This document shows positions 23,040 through 36,500 of a stretch of DNA of 64,000 bases, in pieces. The stretch is taken from NCBI GenBank assembly GCA_022497155.1, contig MU385781.1, forward strand, positions 62,001 through 126,000. Direction: 5' to 3'. A program made the position numbers and the translations under genes. The notes under the pieces were generated by a model. It saw only the letters and a list, made by a program, of their open reading frames with translations, searched no databases and was not told where the DNA came from. Position 1 is the stretch's first letter. Each line of letters begins with the position of its first letter. The stretch is from Whalleya microplaca (lineage: Eukaryota; Ascomycota; Sordariomycetes; Xylariales; Xylariaceae).

Positions 23040-24133
23040 ATGGCCGCCCGTCCGTCCTCGATCCTGCGCGCAGCTGTACGACTACCCCGATCTACCATAC
23101 CTAATTCCCCCTGCTCTCGACCTGTAAGACTATTCTGTACGACTATACCGAGCCGAAAGCCCGTCTCTTCGCCGACGGCACCCGCCGAGAATGACGGCGG
23201 CAGTAGTAGTAATAGGACGACGCACTTCGGCTTCCAAGACGGCCTCTCCGAGTCCGAGAAGACGGAGCGCGTCGCCGGCGTCTTTCATAGCGTAGCCGAG
23301 TCCTACGACCGTATGAACGATCTGATGTCCTTTGGATGGCATCGCATCTGGAAGTACGTTTACTCCTTAACTTCTCCCCTTCCCTAAACCCCCAATTCTC
23401 CTCTCCTCTGTTCTCCAATGCCATCTATTCTTTTCCGAGGTAGTCCCTAAGCTAACCGTAGTATCATTTACACAGAGACCACTTCGTAACCTCCCTCAAC
23501 CCAGGCTTCTCCGCCTCGACCCCGCCAAAACCGCAACACATCCTCGACATCGCCGGCGGCACCGGCGACATCGCCTTCCGAATGCTGCACCACGCGCACA
23601 CCATCAACGCCAACCCGTCCGTGCGCGTGACAATCTCCGACATCAACCCCTCGATGCTCTCCGTAGGCAAAGCCCGCAGCGCCTCCCTCCCCGCAAGCCA
23701 ACAAGCAGCGCTCTCCTTCCTCGAGGCGGACGCCACCACCCTCCCCCCCTCCATACCCGCGGACTCCGTGGACCTGTACACGGTAGCCTTCGGGATCCGC
23801 AACTTCGCCAACATCCCCGCCGCGCTGGCGGAGGCGCACCGCGTCCTCAAACCCGGAGGTGTATTCGCGTGTCTCGAGTTCAGCAAGGTGCGGAACCCGG
23901 CCTTCGACGCGCTCTACAAGCGCTGGAGCTTCGGCGCCATACCGCTCATCGGCCAGCTCGTCGCGGGGGATCGCGATTCCTACCAGTACCTCGTCGAGAG
24001 CATCGAGCGCTTCCCGAGCCAGGAGGAGTTCCGCGCGCTGATCGAGGAGGCGGGGTTTGTGGTCGGGGGGCAGGGGTACGAGAACTTGACGGGCGGTGTT
24101 GCCGCTATACATAAGGGGATGAAGCCTCTGTGA
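23040..24133 (+). CDS. COQ5: COQ5, C-methyltransferase of ubiquinone biosynthesis
   Basis: Exons 23040-23353 and 23476-24133 join over a 122-nt intron with a GCTAAC branch site to give 323 residues. The UbiE/COQ5 family is clear: [20 protein letters not shown] near residue 80, methyltransferase motif [15 protein letters not shown], then [15 protein letters not shown] and the C-terminal GGVAAIHKG. The enzyme methylates the benzoquinol ring using S-adenosylmethionine in the mitochondrial inner-membrane CoQ complex. The N-terminus ([18 protein letters not shown]) is a typical presequence; upstream in-frame codons have no ATG. The second exon is strongly GC-rich in third positions, unlike the spacers around it. 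Confidence 0.95.
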
Positions 24134-25011
24134 TCTGTGAGCTGGTAGCTGGTTGGATTAAGTAATTAATCAGCTGTCCGCTGTAATGGAAGGGAAGAGA
24201 AGAGAGAGAGAGAGTCTTGGCTCTTCTTGGTCTCCCTCGAAGAGCCTATATGTACATATTGTGTAGACATGGAAAAGAACGTTGGGCGGATCATAGAGAA
24301 AAGAAAGGCAGAAGGGACCTGAGGCTTCTGGTCCATTGTACATTAAAACGCTGCATACGTGGCCACTCTACACTATCCAAGCTCCTTCGGCGGCACAGCC
24401 CTTGCAATGTGTCTGAAGCATGAGGCTACGAGCTGAAACAACGATATCTTGAACTTCTAAACTCCTTGTTAAACATGCAATTGTTCAACTACTGTAATCA
24501 CTTTGACAGAGTCTCATTAAAACACGCTCAAAGCAAAGCATTAATTATTCCCCTTTAGCATCATTGTATTGGCATGAACTAAACAACCTATCTCAATGAC
24601 CCCCTTCCCCCAGTCCAGACTCAGAATGGTATAAGAAACCAATCCAGTTTTGCCGGTCCACCCCCCCTGCACATGGAAAAATAACATACGGTTTTACGTG
24701 ACCGAGGGGCATATTCGTAGAATCTGCATTGCGCAAAGCAGTATCATTCACGTCGTCACCCCCCATCCCACGCGGTAGAATGAAGAACTGGTATGTCCTC
24801 CGAAAAACTTTCCCTTCGCAGGTCCGGCAGATTTCTCTGAACTCCGCCGTGCCACCTGAAAAGCGATAGAAAGTTTGGTGTTGTTTTTTGTAAAAGGGAA
24901 ATCGGTACAAGAGCAAAAGTTAAATGTGGGCATTCCCGCGCGAGGTCATTAGTAGAATAGAGGCGGAGGACACCGTCGGGTAGAAGTGTGTGGCATCAAG
25001 GAAGAACGGGC
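24134..25011. other. Intergenic region between convergent genes with a GA microsatellite
   Basis: It contains the 3' flanks of COQ5 and of the DUF2433 gene and an AG-rich tract at about 24190-24214. No gene seen. Confidence 0.45.
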
Positions 25012-27416
25012 TTATGAGTCGCCAGCGGCTGCGGGTGCCGGAGAGGCACTGCCGCCCTCGCCTTTGCCTCCAACTCCCCGGCCACCTCGGCCACCCCGAC
25101 CGCCTCGGTCCCCTCTACCTCCTCGGGCTCCACCACCCCGACCACCACGTTGACGGTTCGTTTCCGGTCCGCTCTCACCACCACTCATGGCTCCACGGTC
25201 ACCGGCACTACGGTAGCCGCTCGCATTCGTATCTCTACCTCTGCTGCTACCCCAATTTCCTGCGCCACCTCTGGCACCAAACGGCGCCTTAGATTCACGT
25301 GGCTGGAAGATCTTCACCAACGGCTTCGATCGATCCTCGGACTGACGAACCTTGAAGTCGTCCGAAAGACTGGCGTAGGCAGCGTCTCTCTCCTCTTGGC
25401 TCTGGAAATGAGCTACCTTGTTGTTGCTATTGTTGCCCCATTTCTCGACCTTCGTAATCTTAGCCTTGTGCTCTTCGGGGAAGATATCGCGAGTCTGCTC
25501 ATCACTTTGGACGTTCATAACAAACAATCCGATGATAGCATCAGCCGACGATCTTGGCGCAGGTGACGGCGCAGACTCCGGTCCATTGGCTGATCCGTTG
25601 GCACCCGTGGGCTTCTCGTTATCCTTGCCAGCCGCGCCGCCTGGCGCCGGGGAGGAGGTTGTCGGCTTCGGTGTAGCCGGCTTAGGCTGTAACGGAGTAG
25701 CTGCCGAAGGCTTGGGAGGTTGTGCTGCGGCGGACGAGCTTCTTTGCGGGCCAGAAGGTGGAGCCACGACTGGTGCATGGTCGGAAGGTGGTACGCCACC
25801 ACCCAGAGGTGCGGGCGAAGGTGTGCTTTGGGGTACGTTGGACTGCTTGGCGCCACGGTGCGAGAAGTTGAACCCTTGAGCCCGCATCTCCGTACCGATA
25901 CGACCTTCTTGTATCTCCAGCACTAACCAGCCGAATGCCGCATCTGCCAAGTTGAAGTTCCACATGTTCTTGAAGGCGCTCTCGTCGACCTGACCCTGGG
26001 CGCCCGGGCCGCCCACTGGACCACCAAAGGGGTTTCCGCCCGCGGCGGTCTTCGGCATCTTCTCGACAAGATCTAGCGCGTTCCGAAGAAGGTTCTGCTG
26101 GGCTTCGTTTTGTTGGATCGCCGGCTCCACTTCGCCCTTCACTGTCTCCCAGACATCGTTGAACGACGCCTTTGAAGCAGCAAGCTTGCCACGGTAGTGA
26201 TCGAGGGTAGGGTTGACACTGAACTCGTTGTACGAGCTACCATATCTGAAATGCAGACCTGCGGAGATGGAGAAGTCTGCCTTCAGGCTAACCGACAGCT
26301 GGTTCAGGATACCCTCGCGGGCAGGGGAGGCGTGAGTGACAAAGATACGGGTTTCAGTCGGATCGTAAACGCGGTTCGCTGTATCGACCAGTTCACCCAT
26401 CTGTAGTAGAGTAGTCCACATGGTACCTTGTCCACCTGCGATGGTAGTTCTTCCCTCACCATTATCGAAGAGCTTGTGCATGACGACAGCGCCGCCAAGA
26501 CCGAGGAGCCGGAGCTTGACGCCTCCCAGCTCTAACAGCATAGATCGAGCCTCGTCGATAATGTGCAGGTTCGGGACCTTGTACTCGCCGGATCGGAATT
26601 TCTCCAGCACGCGCACATCTTCGCAAGCACCCCAGACAGTATAGACCGGCACGTCGAGCTTAACTTCGCCGCTAATGAGCATGGGAAGCTCAGACAGCGG
26701 CAGATCTTGAGGGCCGTATCGCGCCTTGACCGAACCGGGTCCGCCCTGACTAATACCCTTCTTGACCTGCTCGCTAATCAAAGGCGAGTACTGAGCAACA
26801 TGCTTCAGAGTCCTAATCACCATTCAGTCAGCTCGCCGATTTCCAGCTTTGACCCACACAGATATTGCATTTCTTAGCTTACTTTTCGGCGATTCGGTCC
26901 AGGGAGGTGTTGTCGTAGAAGCCGAAGTCACCAGTATGGATGATGTGGTCAGCCCGTGCTTGTAGTGCGAGCTCATTGAGAGATCCAAGGTTTCCTATCA
27001 CGCGATGCTCAGTTCCACCTCACTTGCGTTTCAGGCTCCAAGGGAGACCTCTTACCTCGTACGTCGGCTATGCATAGGACTCGAATAGGGCCGTTTTGGA
27101 TGACGCGACCCTGGTTGGGCAGAAGGGGAGTTGCGCCTGGGACGGGCACCAAGTTGGGATGACCGCCAGGAGCGCCGTTTGGCATGTAGCCTTGGTTGTT
27201 GTAAGGCTGGCGGGGTTGCTGGAAGTTGTTAAATGTCAGCGACGGGTTCTCCAATCTGATGTCTCTTGTGACGCGACGGGACTGGTAGGGCACGCGAGCG
27301 CCGTAACGAGGCTGACGCTGGTATTGCGCCATGTACTGCGGCGACACTGGGGAAGACACAGTTCTGTCGACACCACCAGATGCCATCACGTCCACTTTCT
27401 TGGGTGGGTTATACAT
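25012..27416 (-). CDS. DUF2433 / metallophosphoesterase-like RGG protein
   Basis: Three exons on the minus strand (27416-27056, 26994-26883, 26812-25012) join in frame to 757 residues. After a Gln/Pro/Asn-rich head of about 100 residues comes a metallophosphoesterase-like fold: IRVLCIADVRG, HIIHTGDFGFYD, a VWGACED block and IFVTHASPAREG in the correct order. The fungal DUF2433 region is included. The C-terminal third is Pro/Ala/Ser-rich and ends in dense RGG repeats, which usually bind RNA or are methylated on Arg. The metal-binding positions differ from active phosphoesterases (see findings), so catalysis is doubtful. Both introns are typical in size, and both joins rebuild conserved sequence. 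I know no experimentally defined role for this family. Confidence 0.85.
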
Positions 27417-29088
27417 GATTCAGGTGGTCGGGAACAGGCAGATGGGATGGAGAGAGGTACGGAGAGGTACGGAAAGAACAAATAAAAAGGTAGGGTTGGA
27501 GGTGGCAGCGGGAGTGGTAGAGAGTGTGGTGTTGGAGATGGTGTCAAATCAGTTGTGGATTAGTTGCAGACTTGAGCTCCGTTGGATGCGCAGTACTAAG
27601 AAGAATGGGAATGACATACAGCCATGGATGGGATGGTCTGATTGAGTGTGCGGAGTCGGGGGACAATGGGGGATGTTCTCGAGATCGAGAAAGAGAGGGC
27701 GAGGCCGAGCAGTAGTCTGCAGCGGAGGAAGAGTAGGGCAAGCACAGGGCGCGCGTGTCTGAAGGGATCGTGGGTGGTAGCCAGGCAGATCTACTCGTCG
27801 ACTCGTGATAAAGATGGCGGGTGCCAGGTGGTAAAGAACTAAACGGGTATCAAAAAACAAGACTTATGAATCAAGAATTGATAATGGCACGGCCGGCGAA
27901 GGGATGCGAGACTCGGGTGAATGGCCGTCTAACCTAGTGCTACGGATGTATGGTGAATATAGGTAAAGTAGCTGTGGTTTTCCAGCAGTGAATGAAGTTT
28001 TGGGGTGGTAAAAAGTTCAACGGGACCTCACGACAATCACAGCGCGCGCTAGCCCTTTCCGGTTTAGCGCCTTCAGCCTCGACCACCTACCTGCCTACCT
28101 CCTTAGGTACCTACACACGCGGACACGCACGTATGTACCTACCTCGTGCTTAGACTACATATACTACCTCCAAGACACCTTGTATGTATGTATGTGCGGA
28201 TGTACCTACTATCCTACCAGGCCTACCTAAGTTGTGCTATGCGCTTTCCCGAATTTCCGCTGAATTTGGCGGGTACTTCCTTACTTTTTATATCCTTTCA
28301 TTACATTCTGATGTCTTCTTCATGTATACCTCACCTTACTGTCGACGTCCAGTCTGTCTAACAAACTGCATATGTAGCATTGTCCTGAAACACCTGGAGG
28401 ACCTCCTCAATAGTACTAGCCTTGCCTCTGTGTTAGTCTAAGTTTCCAACCATTTGAAAAAGCACTATACAATGAATTTCGTATACATCCATATACTACC
28501 AGAATTATGGGGTGCAGTCGATTAAGCCAAAGGCATTTTTGTTTATCGTCTTTTCCACTTACCTTCCAATGTAGTCCTTACACGATTCAAAGGGTTTGCT
28601 ATGTAGATGTCACCTGCTTAGGTACCTAGGTAGTTTATGGAGCATTGAATGTGTGGCAGTCCTTATACAACTCATCTATCTATTGTCATTCACTATTTAG
28701 CTAGAATAAAATATACTGCGCTGACGCATTTCTCGATGTTTACACAATATATTTCTTCCATGTCATTCACTCAAGACAGATCAGTTGCATTCTAATGATA
28801 GTAGGGAATTCTTATCAATTTTTGGTTACTTATCGGATTCGTTCGCTTGCAGCACCTATGAACGAGCTTACAACATATCCAAGATATCACAAATAGAACA
28901 ACCCCACTCCCAAGCTCCAAAGCCATACAAGAAATAAATTACCTTCTAGGAACCACGTGTCTTGAGTTTCCATATTGCAAGATAAATTCCAATAATACAC
29001 CTCTCTTATCCAATCAGGCGAATTGAAGATCTGCTTGCTTATTGCATGCTGGGGAGAATAGCCATGCAATGATCGATCAAGTTCATCC
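27417..29088. other. Intergenic region with TACCTA words
   Basis: Bases 28079-28215 contain dense TACCTA and TAGGTAC words. Near 28615 the word TAGGTACCTAGGTA occurs. No gene is evident. Confidence 0.45.
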
Positions 29089-30599
29089 TCACTGCGAGCC
29101 CGAGGTCGTTGATCCAAGCAGAGTCTCCTCGTCTTCGCTGCTATCATATGTTTCCCCTGTTGCGTTTGTTGCGTCCATGGTCTCCCACTCCAGCCTCCAG
29201 TCATGAATGATTTTACTAGGAGATTCCGCCGATGAATCCCCTTCGTCAAAATTTCCCTTCGCAGATGCATTGACAAGTCGCTGGTTCAAAGCTGCTAACA
29301 ATTCATCTAGACCTCTGGGGAATGCAGAAATCTCCGAAAATCTCTTTGGGAGAGGCCAAGGGTAGTATACCTTACCGTGGCTCGGCGCGGCCTGGAAGCC
29401 AGCTGCTTTGATAACATAGGAGCAGCAGAAACATGAGCCCTTGCTGCATCCGATGAGCTTCCAGAACTCCGACTGTTTGCTTCTGGACAGATTTTCAAAT
29501 TCAGAGAGTATTTGCACCTCACAGTGAGGTCGTAGTAGGCCTCGACCTGTGGAGTTGAGCTTCAGCTCTTTTCGCACTGGTAGCAAATAGTCTACCCGGA
29601 GCTTAGATATTTCGGCATTAATCGAGCCAGGGGGCGTCCGCTTTTGGGAAGATTCCTTTGGATAATCAATGAAGCAGACATTCCAGGACAGCTTGCGGCT
29701 TTCGAGGAAGTCCTTAAATTCGCACAAGTCTGCGAATGCACGTGGTATTCTTGAAAGTTTCTCAACAATAGCGGCACATCTTTGGGCATTCGTTGGAAAT
29801 TGACCGAACAACTCCACAAAACTTGTCTGGTTACCACGAAAGAATTGCCAGGTTTTGCCCATAAGTTGATAGAGGCTTTTCTCGATCGCTAAAATCTAGA
29901 GTCTTGATGGTCTCGAGCAGATATGAAATAGAAGAAACAATTTTCTTGTTTGCGTACCCTTCTCCTGTCCAATTTTTAAAGTCGTCACAGCCTAGAGTAA
30001 ACCATTTCTCACGACGGTGCAACATATAGGACCGAATCCTTTCAAAACAGAGATATACAATCAAGTCCCAAACGTCGATATCCTCAGTAGTTTCTGACGT
30101 GATGTTGAACCAGTCTTGCAGCACCCATTTCAGGAAAAGTACCTTGTAGGTCTGATAGTTGATTCCCTCGTTCTTTGCAATACGGACCTCCATGGTTGGT
30201 ACCTTTCCTCTGAAATGTTCTCGTACCACAGCTGCGGTAACATCCTGGCCCTCTCGACTGAACGAGAACAGGAGTGAAAATGCATAGAGCACGTTTTTCA
30301 TGGCGGAGTCGCTAAAGCTCTCGGGGCCACCTAGAAAAGAGTCTTGAGGTCGAGATATAGCACTTAGCTCTTGAGTTTGGTCGCTGACGCTCGCTCTGTT
30401 GCTTCTCCACAGAATGAAGGATGAAGATTCGAGTAGTTAAGTCGACTATACTTGGTGCTTTCGGACTTATATTTTCCAGATCTTCTATATCTGCGAAGCT
30501 GTTGAATGGGATGTCAGGGGCTTGTGGCCGCGTGATCTCTGTATCTATAGCAAGGCTCTCTGCCTTTCCATCATTGCGAGTCGTTTGTGAGATAGGCAT
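29089..30599 (-). pseudogene. OTT_1508-like deaminase family gene, reading frame broken twice
   Basis: Three collinear open segments on the minus strand together resemble one fungal protein: 30599 to about 30380 (MPISQTTRND), about 30430 to 29880 (contains KNVLYAFSLLFSFSREGQDV) and 29880 to 29089. The last has the deaminase-like zinc motifs: HCEVQIL (His-x-Glu) and later GCSKGSCFCCSYV (Cys-x2-Cys type), as in the OTT_1508-like deaminases that are common and rapidly evolving in fungi. Each change moves the frame by one base. The second break sits at an A-run (near 29877-29880), typical of an indel. Weak introns could bridge the breaks (GTATAG to TCTAG for the first, GTACGC to AAAAG for the second), so an active spliced gene is not excluded. 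The surroundings are gene-poor and AT-rich, which fits an accessory gene in decay. Confidence 0.5.
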
Positions 30600-33584
30600 A
30601 TTGATTCTTGGTTGTATTATCTGCTTAAATTGGTCGTATCGTGGTAATGAAGAAGGTCGTGAGGAGTCTGAGTTGTATTTGGTCTGGCCTCTTTTTGGAA
30701 TACTAGGCCCCTAAGCAGCTCATCTTATACTTCTACGGGCAGTTTATATCAGAGTCTGTATGAGTCTGATATGCCAGCCTCGCCTCCTGAAGCATCCTCA
30801 GCAAGCAACACATCCGGATCATAACAGTTCACGAAAGGAGTGCCGTGGATGCTGTGACAACCCCTGGGTCTTCTGTTAACAAGCATACCTGTCCAAGATC
30901 CCACACACTAAGGATTGAGTACCTATAGCAGGTAGATGCGTACACTAATGGGCTTCTCTATAGTCGTATCTACCATGACTGGCCTAACCTTGTCTGGGAA
31001 ATCGTAAGCTCTGGAGAGTCATATTGAAACTTCCACTATATCTCAGGGGCTAATGGGACACCACGTCAAATTTGTTTCAATTCACCTGGTGTCTCCCTTT
31101 GTGCTTGCTACACACCCTTGACACTATCCTTCATGGTGTCTAGGAGTATATCCACGTCTATACGTATCAACTAAAGAAGAATATTGAGTAATATGATAAT
31201 CAAGGTTTAATAAGTAATCTGTGAGTGCTCATGAGTTGAACGGACAGAGGACTCATTTTGAAACAGCAATCACTCGCCTGAACAAGACTGACCACCCATT
31301 TTACTGCTCAAATATAAGCGGAAGGTGAATAATGTAGCTTCTGAATCTCTGCTTGCTGTCAAATCAACTATCAAAAGGTCTTAGGTAGTTAGGCAGATAT
31401 CGACCTTGTACACATTCTGACTACAGGCTATTACTTCCGTGCCCGCTGATCTTTCTACTCACTTCAATTCTTATTTATGGACACATCACACGAATGCTTT
31501 AATTCCCTCGTGGGAATATATCTATTTCAAGGGTTTGGGAATATCCGATCTTCTATCATATTTTCGTTTCTTCCGCTTCTCCTAGCATACTACCAGGTAC
31601 CGCCACAAGCTATTTCATGTGACTGATTAGAACGTGCGACAAAGAGAATAGCATTGGTGTAAGCTATTCGAATGTTTGACTGGATATCCGGGGTGGGCCA
31701 GGTTCTGTCACCAGGGGCCTTGACAATTGTGCAATATTGCGTGGTGTTTTGACAAATATATTTAAGTTTACACTATTATGATTACCTTGACATATCTTTC
31801 CATACCATGGATCTATTTTTCATCTGGGTATTAAACTCTCTCTCTCTTATGAACATAGTAGCTCATAACATCATGGCATAGATATTCTACAATAAAATAA
31901 TCTGCACTCCAATACGCACGTAATCCCGCTACCTACAGACGAGGAACTTTTCAGTGTATTGGAAGATGCTAGCGAAGAGCGACATCAACGCAGATCTGAT
32001 AGAACATAAGTACCTACAGTTGAGATCAGACTTCTTACCCTCCCTTTCCAGGTTTGTCTCGGAGACCGACCTCCTACACAAGCTCCTATATTGGACTGAA
32101 TGTACCATGGGAATCTGCAGTAGCCGTCTACTGCCTTGGAAGGCTGCTGCTTAGAGTTCTGTGGTCCGCAAATATATATTCGAACTTGTGGCGGTAGATG
32201 GTCTCGAACTCCTACCAGAAGAGACGACATTAAATAGCGCGAGGGTGATACTTCATTGTCGCCTTTTCACATTCAGCAATCGATATAAAGTTTAGGAATC
32301 TCGCCTCATTCAGCCCATTATTTATTTGGTGGATTTCTAACCTCCAGCTCCAATTTCCAAAGGGCGACTATCTTGTAGACTACGCAGAAATATGAAATTT
32401 GGATAGATGATCGCCATGGGGTTAATGAAGATAATCGAAAACAAGCTGTGTTGCCACTACACCATGTCTACTAGGATCGCACGCCTACCTAGTCGTCAAG
32501 CCAGATGACGCTGTGAACTATTCCCTTCTTAATTATATCTTTTCCTTCGAATATGCCTCCGACCCATTAATCACACCTAGGCATACGGGGTTATCTAGTC
32601 AATCATAAACCAACAAGTCATTTTTACCGAGTTATCAACATCTCACGATCAACATCAAATCACCAGGAACTCAAGACAGCATTGCAGTTGTTCGCTCAGG
32701 GGCGTACTTTTTCTCTTTTGATTACAACCCTGGCCGGATGTCTGGACGTGCATGTCAGGACGGGCGTGCCTATCCCCACCAACGATCGCGAGCCACACTA
32801 TGTTTCTTCTTCATCTTTCTCGACCGGCCGCACATCCCGAGAAGATGCCATCATGCCGTCTTATTCTTCTTCTCTCGAAGCTATCATACATCCCCCAAGG
32901 CAGACAGGCAGGCAGGTATGCATTCGGGGTTTTTTGCCTTTGCCCCCGCCAGTACAGCAGCAGCAGTAGTAGTAGACTAGGTAGGTATACGCAGCTCGTC
33001 TCCGGGTATGAAAACCAGAAGAGATGGAAAAGAGCCAGAGCCACCACAATCAGCAATAACAACAGCAACGACCACAGCGATGATGGCGACAATGATGAAC
33101 TCCAATGAGGAGCGTGGGAATGAATTGGGGGGTCCAGCAAAAAAAAAAAGTGGGGTCCCAGCTCCCCGTATGCCATATCGATCGATCGACTTGAACAACA
33201 GAAAGACCAAAAAAACACAACCAACCCTCGGCACCATGCTGTTGCTTTCCGTGTGACTGCACAAAAGAAAAGAAGAGCCCAAATCCGGGGGATGGAATTG
33301 GGGGAGGGGAGGTGAGGGGAGGTGAGGTGAGGTGAAAAAAGGGGGAAGGAGGAGGAAAATTGCCCGCTGGCGGCATTATCAGCAACAGCTGGCGATCATC
33401 TGCCCACCAACCACACCCCTAGCTAACAACGAAAGCCATGAGCCGTAGCCGTGAAGCCGCTGAAGAATCACCCCCCCAAACTCCGAGTATATGCACTTTT
33501 TTCGTGATTTCAATATACAAGTGCTGCTGCTTTGTGATCGAATTTAACCTCGTTGCATTGATGATGATGATAGTAACCCCTTTG
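30600..33584. other. Gene-poor AT-rich stretch
   Basis: About 3 kb. Bases 30700-32650 are AT-rich without long frames. Bases 32680-33560 are more GC-rich and purine/pyrimidine-skewed, with a GGTGA-type repeat at about 33294-33336. Frames on both strands in that part are low-complexity (Ser/Pro/His) and I do not call them genes; some may be 3' UTR of the Zds gene. Confidence 0.45.
33287..33357 (+). repeat. G-rich GGTGA/GGGGA repeat tract
   Basis: Irregular tandem of GGGGA, GGTGA and GGGGG units with almost no C on the plus strand; many G-runs of three to five could form a G-quadruplex. Confidence 0.6.
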
Positions 33585-36500
33585 TCACCACATCTCTTCG
33601 TCGTCTTCCCCGTGATGACGACGTCCGTTTCCATTACCGTGATGTTGTTGCCCATAGGAGGAAGAATAATAATCCTTGCTCGCGTCTTGTGTAGTAGTGC
33701 CGTAGTCGTCCGAGTCCTGATAACCACCGCCGCCGTCCTCTTTGCCGCCATGCTCATAGTCGTAGATCTCTGCGGCTTCGGGGTAATCCCCGGATTCGTG
33801 TTGCATGCTAGGATCTCCATATTGACTCGCCGACTGCAATTTGGTTAATCACTATATCACGTGGGAGGATCCGTGTTATTCTGCACTTACCCGATGGTAT
33901 TCAAAGTTGTAGCGGTCTATGCTGTCCTGTGCCTGCTGCTGTTCTGCCATATATTTCTGTTCTTGCTCTTGGCGTCTCCTTTCTTCTTCCTGAAGCCTCT
34001 TCTGCTGTGGCGATAGAGGAACCTGTATTTGAGGGTGCATTGCTTGGACCTTGGCGAGATACGAATACATGAAATTGCTGAGCAAGACTTGGCTATATAG
34101 AGCACGGCGGGGATTAGCCAGCTTGATGTGTGCCATTCGGTATATAGCTCGTTCATCGAGGATGGGAAACCTGGTCCAGTGGTAGTCGACATCGGGCACT
34201 AATACCCGGTACGGAGCTGGCTCCGGAGACGCTGGTCGTTGCGCAGCATGGAACTTCTTACTGCCCGAATCTCTGTCGCTCTTCCTCTTGCTACTTCCAA
34301 AGAATGAAGCGAAAATGCCATCCTTCTCCTTCTTTTGCTCGCCAGACTTTCGACTGCTCTCCTTTTTCCTTTCCTCTTCTAACTTGTTGTCAACCGTGTC
34401 GCGATCAAGTAGTAGACTTTCTCGTCCTCTTTGGCGTGCGGTATCGATGGAAGTTTGTAAAACGTCGAGGCGCACATTGTCATGTGCCTTCTCCACGAAG
34501 GCCCTGGTCTTCGACTTTCGGTTTTCGTCATCCTTCTTCTTTTTCTCCTTGTCCTCATTCTTATCGCTCTTATCACTCTTATCACTACTTTTATTAAACC
34601 ACTTCCACGACGTGCTCTTGGATTTTTCGCCTTCAGAATCACTCCTGTCTTTCTTGCCCTTCTTTTCTGGCTTTTTCTCCTCAGGGGTCGAGAAAGTAGG
34701 GATGAACGTTAATGTGTCTGTTCTCGTAGCACTGGCGTAAGGTGAAGGATTTTGTGATATATCACCAAATGTCTCTGACCCACTCGGGGATCTTCTAGAC
34801 TGTGATACTTTGCTTGCGGCTTGCGGTTGCGCTGAGCTTTGAAGTGGCTGCCCGTAATTCGGTCGTTTACTTGAACGTGCAGGAGGCTCGACAGGGGGTG
34901 GAGATATCGGTTCAGCGGCGGTTCTTTGTGAAGAAGACCTCTCAGGGAAAGGTCTGCTATCCGCAGCCTGCGTTTCATCAGGTTCCTCTTCGATTATAGG
35001 CGTTTCGACTATCTGCGGTACGGGAGGCGACGTTCTGATGGCGTCAGAGGATGCTGTACGAGTTAGACCAGGTGACCTAGGCGAAGTAGCTTCGCTTGAT
35101 TCTTGTAGTTCGTGCTGTTCATTACTTTCATATAAGTCGGAGGCCGGGTCTTTGGAGAATGTATGTTGCCGCCGTACAGATCTTGACGGCCGCGAAAAGT
35201 TGTCAGAGATTGGTTCTGATTGCACACGCACCAACCCGTGTCCCGGTGGCGCATCGATGGCTGATTCATTGTGATGAGGCAGACTGTCAGCTCCGTCTTC
35301 AGTCTTTTTAGCTGCCATGCGCTTCGAAAACGGAAGCCGATCTTCGGATTTCATAGAGCCACCATGTCGATTTTTCAGACTGCCGCCCTTTCGATAGGTG
35401 GTGCGGGTTGAGCGCCGCAGGCCCATGCCTGGTGCGACAGGTAGTATTGGCATATCATCTGGGCTCGCTGCTTCGATTCCGGCCTCCTGGCGTTGCGCCT
35501 CTAGAGTAAGTTTCTGGACGGCCTTCGATGGATCGTTGACGAGCTCGGCAAGGCTCAGTTCTGGCGGAGCATGGGCCGACTGCCTGTTGGAATTTTGCCT
35601 CTCTAGCCTCTCGGCACCATCAACATATCCCTCTGCCCCATGCCCGCCATCAACCTGCCTCGAAAGCATGGATTTCTTCCTCCGTAACCCGCTCGAGTCA
35701 CTTCTCTCTAAACCCTCAACAGAGAGTGTAGATTCGGTGGACTTTCGTTTCATTGATTGTACTCGTTTCTCGACAAAGTTCTTGAACTCGGTAGGAGCCA
35801 GCTCTGGATGGACGCCGGCCGGAACCCATAACAACCTTGATGGATCAGCTTCGTCGTCTCCCCTGGGCGCTACTGAGGGCATTGCCATGAGGGACATTCC
35901 TTGGAAAGGGAGGAGATCGGGGTCGCTGTTGTTTGACACATCCATAGACATGCGCCGCAGCGCTTGCAGATTGCTGAGTTCCTGTGCAATGTCGTTTGGG
36001 TTATCGATGTTTGTCAACGGAAACTGCTCAGCACCATCGCGCATGTCACGCAGCGAGGGTGACATGGGAGAGACGGGGGATTTGGGAACCGACTCGAAAG
36101 AACTACTTCTTGTTGACGGACTTCTCTGGCTGGGCATCCGGGTAAGAAGTGTCTGAGACTTGTGCACAGAGTTTCCATTTGTCGTGGGACTAGGAGCTGG
36201 AGCAGCGGTTTCCTGGGCATTCGTTTTATCTGACATTGATCGGACTAGTCGCAGCGGATGATCGTCCGAGGAAACGGGATCGGCCCCATGACGGTCGGCT
36301 ATCTGCTCGCCGCCCTTGGGGGCTGCGATGAAGCTCAGAGGGCGGGTGTCATTAGCCATATCGTCATCGTCATCGCCATACATGGTACCGATGGTTTCGG
36401 TTATGTGATGGCTTGAGTCAGATATGGAGAGCTGGTTGGCATGGCCACGTCGGTTCGCAAAGCTGCCACCTGCATCGCGGGCCCGGTGAGAGGTCTGGAC

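Noticed and set aside
32150..32230. A T-arm-like GTTCGAG on the minus strand suggesting a tRNA
   Set aside because: The flanking bases do not pair as a T-stem and no other tRNA arm can be built around it.
32680..33560. Several overlapping Ser/Pro/His-rich open frames on both strands
   Set aside because: They result from the biased composition of the tract; none has a domain or a plausible exon structure.
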